Shown: positions 26,269 to 36,850, numbered from the stretch's first letter. The stretch: 64,000 nt of DNA from Paenibacillus sp. FSL M7-0420 (GCF_038002345.1 NZ_JBBOCJ010000001.1:310001-374000); one strand, 5' to 3'. The notes: generated by a model from the sequence alone, not told the origin. Numbers and translations are program-made.

Positions 26269-27288
26269 TTGCGACACTCTAAACAAAGTCTTATCCTGAT
26301 TGTCTTTACTCTCGTCATGGCTCTCCTGCTGGCAGCCTGCGGTTCATCGGGTAATTCCGGCTCAGGCTCCGGGACGGCAGCGAATGCACCTGCACCCGCA
26401 GCTTCTGAAGCACCTACTGCTGCTCCGGCTGCTGGCGAGCCTTCCGCTGAAGGAGAGATGGTTACCTTCCAGGATAGCGCCGGTGAGGTTCAAGTGCCTA
26501 AGAATCCGCAGCGAATCGTGGATACTACAGCTTTTTATACAGGATATCTTCTGGCACTGGGTGTGAAGCCGGTAGGGGTCATGCAAGGAGCCAAGGATAG
26601 TCCGTATCTTGCAGACATGCTTGAAGGTGCAGAAGGGCTTGGTGACGATGTCACCCCGGAGAATATCCTGTCCCTGGACCCTGACCTGATTATTGTGTAT
26701 ACCGGCACAGAAGGCATCGATAAGCTGAAGGAAATCGCGCCTGTGGTACAGATTCAATATGGTGCCAAGAATTATAAGGATCAGATGCTCGACTACGGTA
26801 AGCTGGTGAACAAGAATGATGAGGCGAAGGCCTGGATCGCCCAGTGGGAGGCCCGCATTGCTGAGCTGAAGCCGCAGGTGCAGGCTGCTGTTGGCAATAA
26901 GACCGTATCCATCCTGAACCCATATGCCAAGGGACTGTTTGTATTCGGACATAACTATGGCCGTGGCGGTGAGATTCTGTATGGGGAGTTCGGGCTGAAG
27001 GCTCCTGCAGAAGCGCAGAAGGAGGCCATCGACAGCGGAACTGGCTGGGCTTCCATCTCCCTGGAGAAGCTGCCGGACTTTGCCGGAGATATTATCTTCA
27101 CCTGCCCGTGGTCAGGGGATACTACAGACCCGAAGATTGTCTATGACAATCCGCTGTGGAAGGGGCTTCCGGCGGTCAAGGCAGGGAATGTATTCCTGTT
27201 GAACCCTGCTGCCGATACGTACAATGATCCGATCTCCCTGGAGAAGCAGTTGGATTTCATTACGACCAGCCTGCTGTCAGTTAAATAA
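26269..27288 (+). CDS. Iron-siderophore ABC transporter substrate-binding lipoprotein
   Basis: 339 residues from a TTG start behind AGGGGGA. The lipobox LLAACGSS places the lipidated Cys at residue 24, followed by a Gly/Ser/Ala/Pro linker. The FecB/BtuF-type fold begins at MVTFQDSAGEVQVPKNPQRI and includes LSLDPDLIIVYTG and YDNPLWKGLPAVKAGNVFL. It binds a ferric siderophore outside the membrane for import. A perfect Fur box precedes it. Permease and ATPase genes are not adjacent, so the partners must be elsewhere. A strong bidirectional terminator follows. Confidence 0.92.
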   Translation: MRHSKQSLILIVFTLVMALLLAACGSSGNSGSGSGTAANAPAPAASEAPTAAPAAGEPSAEGEMVTFQDSAGEVQVPKNPQRIVDTTAFYTGYLLALGVKPVGVMQGAKDSPYLADMLEGAEGLGDDVTPENILSLDPDLIIVYTGTEGIDKLKEIAPVVQIQYGAKNYKDQMLDYGKLVNKNDEAKAWIAQWEARIAELKPQVQAAVGNKTVSILNPYAKGLFVFGHNYGRGGEILYGEFGLKAPAEAQKEAIDSGTGWASISLEKLPDFAGDIIFTCPWSGDTTDPKIVYDNPLWKGLPAVKAGNVFLLNPAADTYNDPISLEKQLDFITTSLLSVK

Positions 27289-27309
27289 GGCCTATTTAGA
27301 TAAAATAAA

Positions 27310-27353
27310 AAGCTGCGCCGGTATCAGACTGAAATCTGATACCGGCGCAGCTT
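27310..27353. terminator. Bidirectional terminator between the siderophore-binding gene and acnA
   Basis: A perfect 18-bp inverted repeat (27310-27327 with 27336-27353, arm AAGCTGCGCCGGTATCAG) lies between the two convergent genes. Confidence 0.88.
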
Positions 27354-27382
27354 GTATAATGATCTATCCTTATGAAGCCGAA

Positions 27383-30127
27383 TTATTCTACCGGCTGAGC
27401 CGCTTCCGAAGCTGTAGCATCTGCCAGCATCTGGCGGAGGACTGTCTGCAGAATACCGCCATTGCGGTAGTAGTCGATATCTACGGTACTATCGAGACGT
27501 GCAATGACCGGGAAGTCGAACTGGGTGCCGTCTTCACGGGTAGCAGTGACTGTCAGCTCCTGTCCGGGAAGGACGTGGTTGTCAAGACCGGTAATGTCGA
27601 AGGTCTCGCGTCCGGTCAGCCCCATGCTGCTCCAGCCATGGCCTTCCTGGAACTGCAGCGGCAGCACGCCCATGCCGACGAGATTGCTGCGGTGAATCCG
27701 CTCGAAGCTCTCAGCGATGACGGCTTTGACTCCGAGGAGGAGTGTTCCCTTAGCAGCCCAGTCGCGGGAGCTGCCTGTGCCGTATTCTTTACCGGCGATA
27801 ACGATCAGGTTCTGTCCGGCCGATTGGTACAGCATGGAGGCGTCATAGATCGACATCACCTCATCGCTCGGCAGGAAGGTGGTGACGCCGCCTTCTGTTC
27901 CAGGAGCCACTGCGTTGCGGATACGTATGTTGGCGAAGGTACCGCGCATCATCACCTCATGATTCCCGCGGCGTGAGCCGTAGGAGTTGAAGTCAGCGCG
28001 TTCCACGCCATGGCCGCGCAGATATTCTCCGGCTGGACCGGAAGTGGAGATATTCCCGGCTGGCGAGATATGGTCGGTAGTGACGGAATCGCCAAGCAGC
28101 GCAAGTACACGCGAGCTCTTGATATCCTTAATGTCAGAGACACCGTCTGCCAGATGCTCGAAGAATGGCGGATTCTGAATGTAGGTGGAGTTGTTATCCC
28201 ATTCATACAGCTCGCCTTCCGGTACCGGAATGTTATTCCAGCGTTCATTGGCTGTGAATACATTCTCGTATTTGCTGCGGAACATTTCCGGACTGAGCGA
28301 GAGCCCTATGGCTTCGCGGATCTCGGCTGTAGTCGGCCAGATATCGGCCAGGAAGACAGGCTCACCCTGCGGGTCATAGCCCAGCGGCTCGGTCTTCAGG
28401 TCAATATTCACCGTGCCGGCCAGAGCGTAGGCGACAACCAGCGGCGGTGAAGCCAGATAGTTGGCTTTGACCTGGGCATGCACGCGGCCCTCGAAGTTAC
28501 GGTTCCCGGATATTACGGCGGCAACCGTCATATCATGTTCTGTAATGGCTTCGCTGACTTCATCCGGCAGCGGGCCGGAGTTGCCGATACAGGTAGCGCA
28601 GCCGTAGCCGGCCAGGTAGAAGCCGAGCGCTTCCAGCGGCTTCAGCAGGTCTGCCTTCTGCAGATATTCCGTAACGACCAGCGATCCGGGAGTCAGGCTG
28701 CTTTTGACATAGCCCGGTTTGGTGAGACCGCGTTCTACAGCCTTCTTGGCAAGCAGTCCTGCGCCCAGCATTACGCTCGGGTTAGAGGTGTTCGTACAGC
28801 TCGTGATGGCTGCAATGACTACCGCTCCTGTAGAGAGCTTGCTAGTGCTTCCGTTCTTGTGCTGAATCTCAACTTCTTCGGCAATCTTCTCGTCGCTGAG
28901 GCCATAGCCGCCCTTGTCGACAGGTGTACGGATAATACCTTCGAAATTCTCCTTCATATGGGTAAGCTCTACCCGGTCCTGCGGACGCTTCGGTCCGGCC
29001 AGGCTGGGAACCACAGAAGCCAGATCCAGCTCAATGACATCGCTGAATGTCGGGTCAGGTGTCTCTGCGGTGCGGAACATGCCCTGCGCCTTATAATAAT
29101 CCCCCACCAGCTCTACCAGCTCATCCGGGCGTCCGGTGCTGCGCAGATAGGCCAGTGTCTCATCATCTACAGGGAAGAAGCCGACGGTTGCGCCGTATTC
29201 AGGAGCCATGTTGGCTACTGTCGCCCGGTCTGCCAGACTGATGTTCGCCAGACCCGGACCGTAGAATTCAACGAACTTGCCGACTACGCCTTTCTTGCGC
29301 AGCATTTGGGTAACGGTAAGGGCCAGATCGGTAGCTGTGGCGCCTTCCATCAGACTGCCGGTCAGCTTGAAGCCGACGACATCCGGGGTAACGAAATACA
29401 GCGGCTGTCCGAGCATTCCTGCTTCAGCCTCAATTCCGCCAACGCCCCAGCCTACTACGCCAAGGCCGTTAATCATTGTAGTATGGGAATCCGTGCCGAC
29501 CAGGGAATCCGGGTAGACAACCGTCTCTCCGTCAATGGTCTTGGTGGCCGCAACAGAGGCCAGATACTCCAGGTTCACCTGATGCACAATTCCGGTTGCC
29601 GGAGGAACCGCACGGAAATTATTGAAGGCGGTCTGTGCCCAGCGCAGGAAGCGGTAGCGCTCCTCATTACGCTCAAATTCTACGTTCATATTATATTCAA
29701 GGGCGTCGGCCGTTCCGAACGCATCCACCATAACCGAATGGTCAATAACAAGGTCAACCGGTACAAGCGGGTTGATCTTCTTCGGGTCTCCGCCCGCCTT
29801 CTTAACGGTATCGCGCATAGCCGCGAGATCGACAACTACAGGCACGCCGGTGAAATCCTGCAGGACAATCCGGGCAGGAATGAACGGGATTTCCTTATTG
29901 CGGTCAATGCCGCCGGACCAGTTGGCCAGCTGCTTGACATGTTCTTCAGTAATTGCCCGTCCGTCATATTGGCGGACAGCCGCTTCGAGTAAGACCTTAA
30001 TGGAGAATGGCAGGGAGGAAATGTCGCCTGCACCTTGCTCCTCCAGAGCATTCAAATGATAGTAGCGATAAGTTTTGCCGCCTGATTTCAGGTTCTTGGC
30101 CAATGAAAAATGGTCCTTGCTTGGCAT
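27383..30127 (-). CDS. acnA: Aconitate hydratase
   Basis: 914 residues starting [20 protein letters not shown], the typical AcnA/CitB N-terminus; the start at 30127 is preceded by GAGGAGG. The [4Fe-4S] cysteines are seen in [19 protein letters not shown] and [15 protein letters not shown]. The swivel domain carries [20 protein letters not shown] and [15 protein letters not shown]. It interconverts citrate and isocitrate in the TCA cycle; Bacillus homologues also bind RNA under iron limitation. It is monocistronic, with a cre-like site in the upstream region. Confidence 0.97.
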   Translation of the reverse strand: MPSKDHFSLAKNLKSGGKTYRYYHLNALEEQGAGDISSLPFSIKVLLEAAVRQYDGRAITEEHVKQLANWSGGIDRNKEIPFIPARIVLQDFTGVPVVVDLAAMRDTVKKAGGDPKKINPLVPVDLVIDHSVMVDAFGTADALEYNMNVEFERNEERYRFLRWAQTAFNNFRAVPPATGIVHQVNLEYLASVAATKTIDGETVVYPDSLVGTDSHTTMINGLGVVGWGVGGIEAEAGMLGQPLYFVTPDVVGFKLTGSLMEGATATDLALTVTQMLRKKGVVGKFVEFYGPGLANISLADRATVANMAPEYGATVGFFPVDDETLAYLRSTGRPDELVELVGDYYKAQGMFRTAETPDPTFSDVIELDLASVVPSLAGPKRPQDRVELTHMKENFEGIIRTPVDKGGYGLSDEKIAEEVEIQHKNGSTSKLSTGAVVIAAITSCTNTSNPSVMLGAGLLAKKAVERGLTKPGYVKSSLTPGSLVVTEYLQKADLLKPLEALGFYLAGYGCATCIGNSGPLPDEVSEAITEHDMTVAAVISGNRNFEGRVHAQVKANYLASPPLVVAYALAGTVNIDLKTEPLGYDPQGEPVFLADIWPTTAEIREAIGLSLSPEMFRSKYENVFTANERWNNIPVPEGELYEWDNNSTYIQNPPFFEHLADGVSDIKDIKSSRVLALLGDSVTTDHISPAGNISTSGPAGEYLRGHGVERADFNSYGSRRGNHEVMMRGTFANIRIRNAVAPGTEGGVTTFLPSDEVMSIYDASMLYQSAGQNLIVIAGKEYGTGSSRDWAAKGTLLLGVKAVIAESFERIHRSNLVGMGVLPLQFQEGHGWSSMGLTGRETFDITGLDNHVLPGQELTVTATREDGTQFDFPVIARLDSTVDIDYYRNGGILQTVLRQMLADATASEAAQPVE

Positions 30128-30184
30128 ATATGCGCCTCCTCGTTTCATCTGGTGAAACTACATTTCATAATTCCTATACTTTAA

Positions 30185-30198
30185 GTATAACGTTTACA
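30185..30198 (-). promoter_or_regulatory. cre-like site upstream of acnA
   Basis: On the minus strand TGTAAACGTTATAC matches 12 of 14 positions of the CcpA consensus and lies 57 bp before the acnA start codon. The rest of the 309-bp gap to the next gene shows no clear feature. Confidence 0.38.
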
Positions 30199-30436
30199 AT
30201 GGGGGGAGTAAAGTTTTTTTTGCTCCTTGATGTAAGGTATATTCAGGGTTTCCACGGATGCATAGAACCCCCGGCTCCCTGACTTCCTTGCAGTTAAATC
30301 GCTCCCGCTTCCGTATAGGTGCAAGCAATGCTTCATATACATAGGACAGCAGCCATTGTGGCGGTGAAACCGTGAAGGAATATTCTTAGCTTACATCATA
30401 TACATTCTTATCTGTGAACGAAAGGGCGGAGGATGA

Positions 30437-31465
30437 ATGGAGCAGCAGTGGAAAAAAAGTCTCTATGTCTATGTGGACCAGCTGAACAAGGGGCGGGTTG
30501 CACCTGGCGCCGAACCGCGCCATAGCACGATCAGGGACCCGCGGTTCCAGGACGAACAGCGCACGCGTTCCCGCCGGATTGCCCAGTGGTACAGCCGCCG
30601 GGGCATTACTCCGCTGCGCGGGGAGACGGGAGTGCGGACCATCCGTACCGTGCGGGAGAGTCCTGCCGAGGTGGTCGCCGATGTGGCGCTGCACAGCGCC
30701 TTCTATTATGAGAAGGGCGGCATGACGCACCGCGAGGATGTGGTGGAGTCGGAGCGGCTGACCTTTGAACGTGAAAAAGGCGGCTGGGAGATTGTGAATG
30801 TGGAGCGCCGTGTGCCGGAACGGAGCGGGGTGCGCAAGGTAGTGGAGAAAGATCCGTCTCTGCGGCTCTCGGAATGGGGGGAGGCGCTGCCCGATCCGCG
30901 TCCTTCCCAGCCGCTGCTGAACCGCCGTGTCCTGAAGGGCGCAAGCGGCGCAAGGGAGGTGCGGTACCGCAGGGAGGAGGCTGCAGCCTATGCCGACCTC
31001 TGGTGGAAGGAGGGGAATCCGGAGTTCGAGATTTTCGAGGTGGACTGCACGAATTATGTCTCCCAATGTCTCTTTGCAGGGGGAGCGCCTATCAATTATA
31101 CTGGTAAAAGAGAAACGGGCTGGTGGTACAAGGGCTATAATGGAGCCCAGGAATGGTGGAGCTTCAGCTGGGCGGTCTCCGACAGCCTGAAGCGTTATCT
31201 GAGCGGGAGCCGCAGCAGCGGGCTGCGTGCGGAGATTGTCGAGCGGCCGGAGCAGCTTCAGCTGGGCGACGTTATTCAGTATGACTGGGACGGCAACGGA
31301 CATTATCAGCACAGCACGATCGTTACCGCTTTTGATGCTGGCGGGCAGCCGCTGGTGAATGCGCGGACGGTCAGCAGCCGTCACCGCTTCTGGGATTACA
31401 AGGATTCCTACGCCTGGACGGACCGGACGGCTTATCGTTTTTTTCATATCAATGACTATTTATAG
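30437..31465 (+). CDS. Amidase_6-domain protein
   Basis: 342 residues. The C-terminal half (~160-342) matches the putative amidase domain (amidase_6, NlpC/P60-like): FEVDCTNYVSQCLFAGGA holds the likely catalytic Cys and GHYQHSTIVTAFDAGG the likely His. The N-terminal half is basic and unassigned. No signal peptide is seen, unlike an exported wall hydrolase. The ATG is preceded by GGCGGAGG. The D-Ala-D-Ala ligase gene follows after 19 bp, so a cell-wall-related role is plausible. Confidence 0.8.
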   Translation: MEQQWKKSLYVYVDQLNKGRVAPGAEPRHSTIRDPRFQDEQRTRSRRIAQWYSRRGITPLRGETGVRTIRTVRESPAEVVADVALHSAFYYEKGGMTHREDVVESERLTFEREKGGWEIVNVERRVPERSGVRKVVEKDPSLRLSEWGEALPDPRPSQPLLNRRVLKGASGAREVRYRREEAAAYADLWWKEGNPEFEIFEVDCTNYVSQCLFAGGAPINYTGKRETGWWYKGYNGAQEWWSFSWAVSDSLKRYLSGSRSSGLRAEIVERPEQLQLGDVIQYDWDGNGHYQHSTIVTAFDAGGQPLVNARTVSSRHRFWDYKDSYAWTDRTAYRFFHINDYL

Positions 31466-31484
31466 ATCAGAAAGAGGTTAGGGC

Positions 31485-32576
31485 ATGGGGAACGCTAAAA
31501 CTACCGTAGGACTGGTGTACGGCGGCAAATCCGGAGAGCATGAGGTATCGCTGCAGACGGCTTATGCGGTTATGAACGCTTTTGACTACGATAAATATGA
31601 GATTATTCCGTTCTATATCTCCAAGCAGGGGGTATGGAAGGTGGGTGCAGTGCTGGAGGCTCCCTTCCCCGCGATTGAGCAGCTTAAGCTCTCCGGGGCT
31701 GCCGGAGATATGGGCATGGCCCTGAATGCCTTGTTCAGCGGACTTGGCGGAGGCGAGCAGGTAATAGACGTCATGTTCCCGCTGCTGCATGGCACGAACG
31801 GCGAGGACGGCACCATTCAGGGTCTGTTCGAGATGGCGAATATCCCGTACATTGGTGCAGGCGTACTGGCTTCATCGGCGGGTATGGATAAGGTTGTCAT
31901 GAAGAAGCTGTTCGGCGAGGCGGGGCTGGAGCAATGTGACTACTGCTACTTCAATGCTGCGAACTGGAGACAGCGCAAGCACGAGCTGATTGTAGATCTG
32001 GAGGATAAGCTGGGATATCCGGTATTCGTCAAGCCTGCCAACCTGGGCTCCAGCGTAGGAATCTCCAAGGCCACCGACAAGGAAAGTCTGATCAAGGCTG
32101 TGGATTATGCCTTCCGTTATGACACGAAGGTAATTATTGAGGAGTTCGTGGATGCGCGGGAAGTGGAGGTGGCGGTCCTCGGCAATGAGGAGCCGGAGGC
32201 CTCGGTTCCGGGTGAAATCGTCTCTTCCGGTGAATATTATGATTATGCGGCCAAATACACGGACGGCAAATCACAGATGCTGATCCCGGCACCTGTCGAT
32301 CCCGAGGTAGCGGACCGTCTGCGCGAGTCGGCAATACTGGCCTTCAAGGCTATTGAGGGCAGCGGAATTACCCGGGCCGACTTCTTCCTGCGGAAGTCTG
32401 ACGGCAAGATACTTATTAATGAAGTGAATACCATGCCTGGCTTCACCCCGTTCAGCATGTATCCTCTGCTGTGGCGTGAGACTGGTGTGTCCTATAAAGC
32501 GCTGCTGGACCGTATGATCGGGCTGGCGCTGGAGCGTTACCGGTTCAGACAGGGCCTGAAGTACGATAATGAATAA
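31485..32576 (+). CDS. ddl: D-alanine--D-alanine ligase
   Basis: 363 residues, an ATP-grasp enzyme. Family motifs: YGGKSGEHEVSLQTA, HGTNGEDGTIQGLFEMANIP, VKPANLGSSVGISKA, and the C-terminal metal-binding NEVNTMPGFTPFSMYP. It makes D-Ala-D-Ala for peptidoglycan in the cytoplasm. It lies directly after the amidase_6 gene and before a small unknown gene. Confidence 0.96.
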   Translation: MGNAKTTVGLVYGGKSGEHEVSLQTAYAVMNAFDYDKYEIIPFYISKQGVWKVGAVLEAPFPAIEQLKLSGAAGDMGMALNALFSGLGGGEQVIDVMFPLLHGTNGEDGTIQGLFEMANIPYIGAGVLASSAGMDKVVMKKLFGEAGLEQCDYCYFNAANWRQRKHELIVDLEDKLGYPVFVKPANLGSSVGISKATDKESLIKAVDYAFRYDTKVIIEEFVDAREVEVAVLGNEEPEASVPGEIVSSGEYYDYAAKYTDGKSQMLIPAPVDPEVADRLRESAILAFKAIEGSGITRADFFLRKSDGKILINEVNTMPGFTPFSMYPLLWRETGVSYKALLDRMIGLALERYRFRQGLKYDNE

Positions 32577-32623
32577 ATCACGTTGATCGGCGGGAGCATT
32601 CCGGCCGGGAAGGAGAGAGAAGC

Positions 32624-32941
32624 ATGGGGTTTCAATCAGAATTCAATTCGGTGTGCAAGTTCAAGAATGAGCAGGAGCTGTACGAGCTGCTGGAGTACGG
32701 ACGTACCAAGATGGTGAAGCAGGGCTTCCGTGTCTATCCGACCGGCCAGAAGGTGATCGCCTATAACCCGGAGAATGTAGCGGTGGCCATTGTCAAAATT
32801 TCTGCGTCGATTGCTGAAATCAATTTTCAGGGCAATGAGGTTACGGCGGTGGAAATGGATCTGGTCCGGAAGCTGAATGAGGAAGAGTCGCGCGTTCAGA
32901 CGGCTCTTGCCTACGAAATGTTCTTCGGGGAAGAGGGATGA
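32624..32941 (+). CDS. Conserved hypothetical protein upstream of uvsE
   Basis: 105 residues, not recognised. An acidic, globular alpha/beta pattern without membrane segments (QELYELLEYGRTKMVKQGF, NVAVAIVKISASIAEINFQG). AAGGAGAGAG precedes the ATG. Its stop overlaps the uvsE start by 4 bp (ATGA), so the two are translationally coupled and may act together in repair or simply share expression. Confidence 0.75.
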   Translation: MGFQSEFNSVCKFKNEQELYELLEYGRTKMVKQGFRVYPTGQKVIAYNPENVAVAIVKISASIAEINFQGNEVTAVEMDLVRKLNEEESRVQTALAYEMFFGEEG

Positions 32942-33945
32942 TTGTCCGCTTCGGCTATGTTGCCATGTCTACGGTGATCCCTGACTGTTCTCCCTCCAAA
33001 ACGATGACTATGGCAAGCTTCAACAAGCTGGGCGACCGGGAGGCAGGCCTTCGTAAGCTGGAATCCATCGCCCGGATGAATCTGCATAATACGCTCCGTC
33101 TGCTGAAGCATAATGTTGGCTCGGATATTAAGGTCTACAGGCTCACCTCCAAGCTGGTTCCGCTGGCCACCCATCCTGATCTGGCGGACTGGAATCCGCT
33201 GGCTGCTCTTGCGGAGGAATTCGCTGAGGTGGGCAGCTATGTGAAGAAGCACGGGCTGCGCGTCAGCTTCCACCCGGATCACTTCACGGTGCTGAGTACG
33301 CCGCGTCCGGAGGTGCTTGCAAGCTCGATCCGTGATTTGCAGCATCATACGGACATGCTGGACGCGATGGGGCTGCCGGCGACGGCTAAGAGCAATATCC
33401 ACATCGGCGGCGCTTACGGGGACAAGCCTCTGTCTGCGGAACGCTTCTGCGTACAATGCTCCGCGCTGCCGCTTGCGCTTAGAGAGCGGATGACGCTGGA
33501 GAACGACGACAAGACGTTCAATGCGGTGGAGACGCTGGAGGTCTGCCGCAGAATGGAGCTGCCGATGGTGCTGGATATCCATCACCAATGGGTCAACAAT
33601 GAAGGTGAGCTCCCCTGGGAGCTGTGGCCGGAGATCCTGAAGACATGGACAAGCCCTCTGGCGCTGAAGGATGTGCCGCCCGGCGGGCAGCTGCCGCCGA
33701 AGATCCATGTGTCCAGCCCGCGCAGCCCGTCTGATCCGCGCAGCCATGCCGATGGGGTGGAGCCGGCACCGCTGGTTGCTTTTCTGAAGCGGATTGCTGC
33801 GGATACTCCCGCCGTAGATGTGATGATTGAGGCGAAGCTCAAGGATGGGGCCTTGTTCGGTCTGATGGAGGAGATGAAGGGACTGTCAGAAGGCGGGAAT
33901 GGAATTATGGTACTAAACGGAGCGAGTGTGAATATAGAACCATAA
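32938..33945 (+). CDS. uvsE: UV damage endonuclease UvsE
   Basis: 335 residues, TIM-barrel nuclease of the UVDE family. It starts IVRFGYVAMSTVIPDCSPSK and has the metal-site segments RVSFHPDHFTVLSTPRPEV, KSNIHIGGAYGDK, TLENDDKTFNAVETLE, MVLDIHHQWVN and DVMIEAKLKDGALF. It incises 5' to UV photoproducts. No LexA-type box is seen upstream. It is coupled by a 4-bp overlap to the preceding small gene. Confidence 0.95.
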   Translation: MIVRFGYVAMSTVIPDCSPSKTMTMASFNKLGDREAGLRKLESIARMNLHNTLRLLKHNVGSDIKVYRLTSKLVPLATHPDLADWNPLAALAEEFAEVGSYVKKHGLRVSFHPDHFTVLSTPRPEVLASSIRDLQHHTDMLDAMGLPATAKSNIHIGGAYGDKPLSAERFCVQCSALPLALRERMTLENDDKTFNAVETLEVCRRMELPMVLDIHHQWVNNEGELPWELWPEILKTWTSPLALKDVPPGGQLPPKIHVSSPRSPSDPRSHADGVEPAPLVAFLKRIAADTPAVDVMIEAKLKDGALFGLMEEMKGLSEGGNGIMVLNGASVNIEP

Positions 33946-34125
33946 CTGGCAAAAAACTTGCCGGCCAGGCCCTCTAGCGGCACCAGTCATGACTTGATAA
34001 ACCGGCCGAAATGAGGTACGTTGAAAGAAAGTTGAGCAGTCATGTTCTAAGGCAGAGAAAGGGTATCCTGCGGAAACAGCGGTCCCCGGGAGAACAATCA
34101 TGCGCAAAGAAAGCGGAGTGAAGAG

Positions 34126-35013
34126 ATGAGTCCTGTAAGTCCTGATAACCGAAATGAACGGCAGCCCTATGTAGTTACAAGCAAGGGACATACGGCGGCA
34201 GCCATCAATGCTGCGGCCAAAGCGGGGGAATGGATCAAGAGCAGACAAGGCCAGGTGAAGGAGCTGGGCAGTAAGACATCTGCCCAGGATCTGGTCACGG
34301 AGGTCGATAAGGGTGTGGAGCAGATGATCCGCCGGCTGATCCTGACCCATTATCCCGACCATGCCATCCTTGGCGAGGAGGGTGTTGAGCCTGGTGCGGA
34401 GGCACTGACGGCCGCCCTGGATGAAGCTCGGGAGCATGAGTATCTGTGGATCGTCGATCCGATAGACGGCACGACTAATTTCGTGCACGGCTTCCCGTTC
34501 TATTGTGTATCGATTGCTCTGGTCGTTAAGGGAGAGCTTACGGTAGGCGTGATCTATGATCCGATCCGGGACGAGATGTTCGTGGCCGAGAAGGGTAAGG
34601 GCGCATACATGCACGGGATTCCTACGAAGGTATCGGCTGAGACTCTGCCGGGCAACAGCCTGATCGCCATGGGCTTCCCGCCGGACCGCGTGGTGGCCCA
34701 GCCGGCGAATATGGCCGGTCTGCAGCAGATTATGCCGCAGGTCCGCGGCATTCGTGCCGGAGGATCGGCGGCACTGCATCTGGCTTATGTTGCTGCCGGA
34801 CGAGTGGACGGGTATTGGGAGGTTGGACTGAGCCCTTGGGACTGCGCAGCGGGGGTGCTGCTGGTGCTTGAATCCGGCGGCAAGGTCACGAATACGCTGG
34901 GCGATCCCTATGATATCGGCACACGCCATGTAGTCGCAAGCAATGGACGAATTCATGATTATCTGGTTACGTCCCTGCAGGCCGCAGATGCTACAGGCTT
35001 CAAGAAGCAGTAG
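34126..35013 (+). CDS. Inositol monophosphatase family protein
   Basis: 295 residues, SuhB/IMPase fold. Metal-binding motifs: ILGEEGVEPG, IVDPIDGTTNFVHGFPF and EVGLSPWDCAAGVLLV. The first ~30 residues precede the fold. It probably dephosphorylates inositol phosphate or a similar sugar phosphate; some members act on rRNA transcription. The next small gene follows after 16 bp. Confidence 0.9.
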   Translation: MSPVSPDNRNERQPYVVTSKGHTAAAINAAAKAGEWIKSRQGQVKELGSKTSAQDLVTEVDKGVEQMIRRLILTHYPDHAILGEEGVEPGAEALTAALDEAREHEYLWIVDPIDGTTNFVHGFPFYCVSIALVVKGELTVGVIYDPIRDEMFVAEKGKGAYMHGIPTKVSAETLPGNSLIAMGFPPDRVVAQPANMAGLQQIMPQVRGIRAGGSAALHLAYVAAGRVDGYWEVGLSPWDCAAGVLLVLESGGKVTNTLGDPYDIGTRHVVASNGRIHDYLVTSLQAADATGFKKQ

Positions 35014-35029
35014 GAGGGCTTACACCGTT

Positions 35030-35320
35030 ATGAATGAGAATGAAGATCTGGAGCGGAGGCTAAGCGAGCTTCTGGAGGACGGCGAGATGGAGCAGGCGGA
35101 CCGGCGGGCCAAGGAGATCCGTCAGATTTCGCCCAAGTATGAGATCCGCATACAGACTACCCTTGACCCTATAGTCGAAGAGACGCTTCGTTACCGCAAA
35201 ATCGCCTATGAGCTGGATGACCGGTATGATAAATATGTGAAGCGCTCAGACCAGGCAAGCGGTCCGCCCAGCACTGGCGGACCGGAGAAATCTTCAGAAT
35301 CCGGCAGCGGAGAGCGATAA
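35030..35320 (+). CDS. Small hypothetical acidic protein
   Basis: 96 residues, not recognised. The start at 35030 is set by TAGGAGGG at 35011-35018; a longer frame overlapping the phosphatase gene is out of register with any ribosome binding site. Highly charged helices (EDLERRLSELLEDGEMEQAD) are followed by a Ser/Gly-rich tail (QASGPPSTGGPEKSSESGSG). It is probably co-transcribed with the phosphatase gene; a terminator follows. Confidence 0.72.
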   Translation: MNENEDLERRLSELLEDGEMEQADRRAKEIRQISPKYEIRIQTTLDPIVEETLRYRKIAYELDDRYDKYVKRSDQASGPPSTGGPEKSSESGSGER

Positions 35321-35338
35321 GCTGCTGTTATCCACAGG

Positions 35339-35368
35339 AGCGGTTTTCCGAATTATCGGAAGACCGCT
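35339..35368 (+). terminator. Intrinsic terminator
   Basis: A 13-bp stem (AGCGGTTTTCCGA with TCGGAAGACCGCT, one G-T pair) and a 4-base loop are followed by CTCTTTTG. Confidence 0.75.
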
Positions 35369-35485
35369 CTTTTGCGCAAAGATAAGCCGTTGAAACGCTA
35401 CCTGCTATAAAAAGACGGCAAAGCTGTTTCCACAGGAGCTGGGCGGGATGTTAGAATAGAATTATACTAATTTAGGAGGAATACG

Positions 35486-36778
35486 ATGCTGAAGACATGG
35501 AGAAGGTTAATATCAGCTTCTGCTGGCGGACTGCTGTTGTTCACCGTATTAATCAATGTGCATGCAGGTCCGGCGGTTGCCGCCGCAGCAGCCGTGGCGC
35601 AAGGAACGGAGCAGGATGTCTTTCGCATCGTGGCACTTGGAGATTCCATTACTGCCGGGTATGAGCCGGGGATGACAGATCCCGGCGTGAAGCCGTACGG
35701 ATACGCTGAGCGATTACTGGAGCAGGGCTGGTATCACGGCAGAAGTGAGCTTAAGAATTATGGCATCTTGGGCCTTAAGACAGCGGGACTCCTTCAATAC
35801 ACCGGAGCGATTAAGGACAGCGCGGTAATTACGCCGGAGGCCATTCAGCCGGGGCTGTCTGATCCGCGTACCTTGCAATTTGCTGCGCTGGCCCCGCAGA
35901 TTAGAACGGAGCTCGCTGCGGCGGATCTGATTACTATTACCATCGGCGGTAATGATGTCAGCAGCCTGTTCTTGAATTACAAGACGCTGAGCGATGCCGA
36001 GTTCGCTTCCCAGCTTGCAGAGCGTCTGACGGAATACAGCAGTAATGTAACAACGGTGCTGAAGAACATCAGGGAGGTCAATCCGCAGGCAACCATTCTG
36101 CTGGCCGACCAGTATCAGCCTGCCCCGAAAATTGCCTTGGGCGCATCGTATGACAAGCTGATGAATGCGGCTGCACAGTTCACCATCGCGGCTGAGAATA
36201 TCGCGGCTACCCTGAACCAGGCAGGCGCTCCGCTTAAGGTAGCTCATGTAGCCGCAAAGTTCGCCGGTGTAGAGGGATCGCTAACTCATATCATCGGAGC
36301 TGGGGCGGCAGATTTCCATCCTACGCAGCTTGGATATGAACGGATTGCCGCTGTATTCGCTGAATTGCAATGGGGGGAATACCGTACGCCGGCAGTAACG
36401 GCGATGGCTTCGGAGACAGCGCCGATGTCCATCGTGGTGAAGGGGAAGGAACTGAATACGCCCAATAAGCCCATTCTGAAGAACGGACAGAACTTTCTGG
36501 CGCTGAAGGATATTCTGAATGCAGTCTCAGCGGATGGCAAATGGGATAACAAAACCTCCAGTGCGACTGTAATTTACGGAGGAAGAACGGTGGTTATTAC
36601 GATCGGCTCGAAGACCATTAAGGTGAACGGTGCGGATGTAGCGATTGCTACTCCAGCTTTTCTGCATAAGGTTGGCAAAGAGGATAAAACCTATCTTCCG
36701 CTCGCCGCACTCGCTACCGGACTGGGCTTCGATGTGAATTACAGCAGCAAGCTGCGGACAGCTTTCATTAATCCTTAA
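35486..36778 (+). CDS. Exported SGNH-hydrolase with copper-amine-oxidase-like stalk domain
   Basis: 430 residues with a signal peptide (residues ~1-32, ending GPAVAAAAAV). The SGNH/GDSL esterase domain (~45-300) shows VALGDSITAGYEPG, ITIGGNDVSSLF and DFHPTQLGYERIA. Residues ~315-430 are a copper amine oxidase N-terminal-like (stalk) domain, KPILKNGQNFLALKDILNAV to FDVNYSSKLRTAFINP, typical of Paenibacillus exported enzymes and probably surface-binding. It is a likely extracellular lipase or acetyl-esterase; the substrate is unknown. Start after TTAGGAGGAA. Confidence 0.88.
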   Translation: MLKTWRRLISASAGGLLLFTVLINVHAGPAVAAAAAVAQGTEQDVFRIVALGDSITAGYEPGMTDPGVKPYGYAERLLEQGWYHGRSELKNYGILGLKTAGLLQYTGAIKDSAVITPEAIQPGLSDPRTLQFAALAPQIRTELAAADLITITIGGNDVSSLFLNYKTLSDAEFASQLAERLTEYSSNVTTVLKNIREVNPQATILLADQYQPAPKIALGASYDKLMNAAAQFTIAAENIAATLNQAGAPLKVAHVAAKFAGVEGSLTHIIGAGAADFHPTQLGYERIAAVFAELQWGEYRTPAVTAMASETAPMSIVVKGKELNTPNKPILKNGQNFLALKDILNAVSADGKWDNKTSSATVIYGGRTVVITIGSKTIKVNGADVAIATPAFLHKVGKEDKTYLPLAALATGLGFDVNYSSKLRTAFINP

Positions 36779-36850
36779 TCGAGCATAATCTAACCATAGC
36801 ATCATCAAATCACAAATCAGGCCCGTAGTGGAAAAGGTGGATGAACCCAG

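Noticed and set aside
28478..29992. 504-codon frame antisense to acnA
   Set aside because: It lies entirely inside a well-recognised aconitase gene, shows no recognisable domain and reflects codon bias on the opposite strand.
30386..31447. 353-codon frame antisense to the amidase_6 gene
   Set aside because: Low-complexity Arg/Pro/Leu-rich shadow; the plus-strand frame has the catalytic motifs and a good ribosome binding site.
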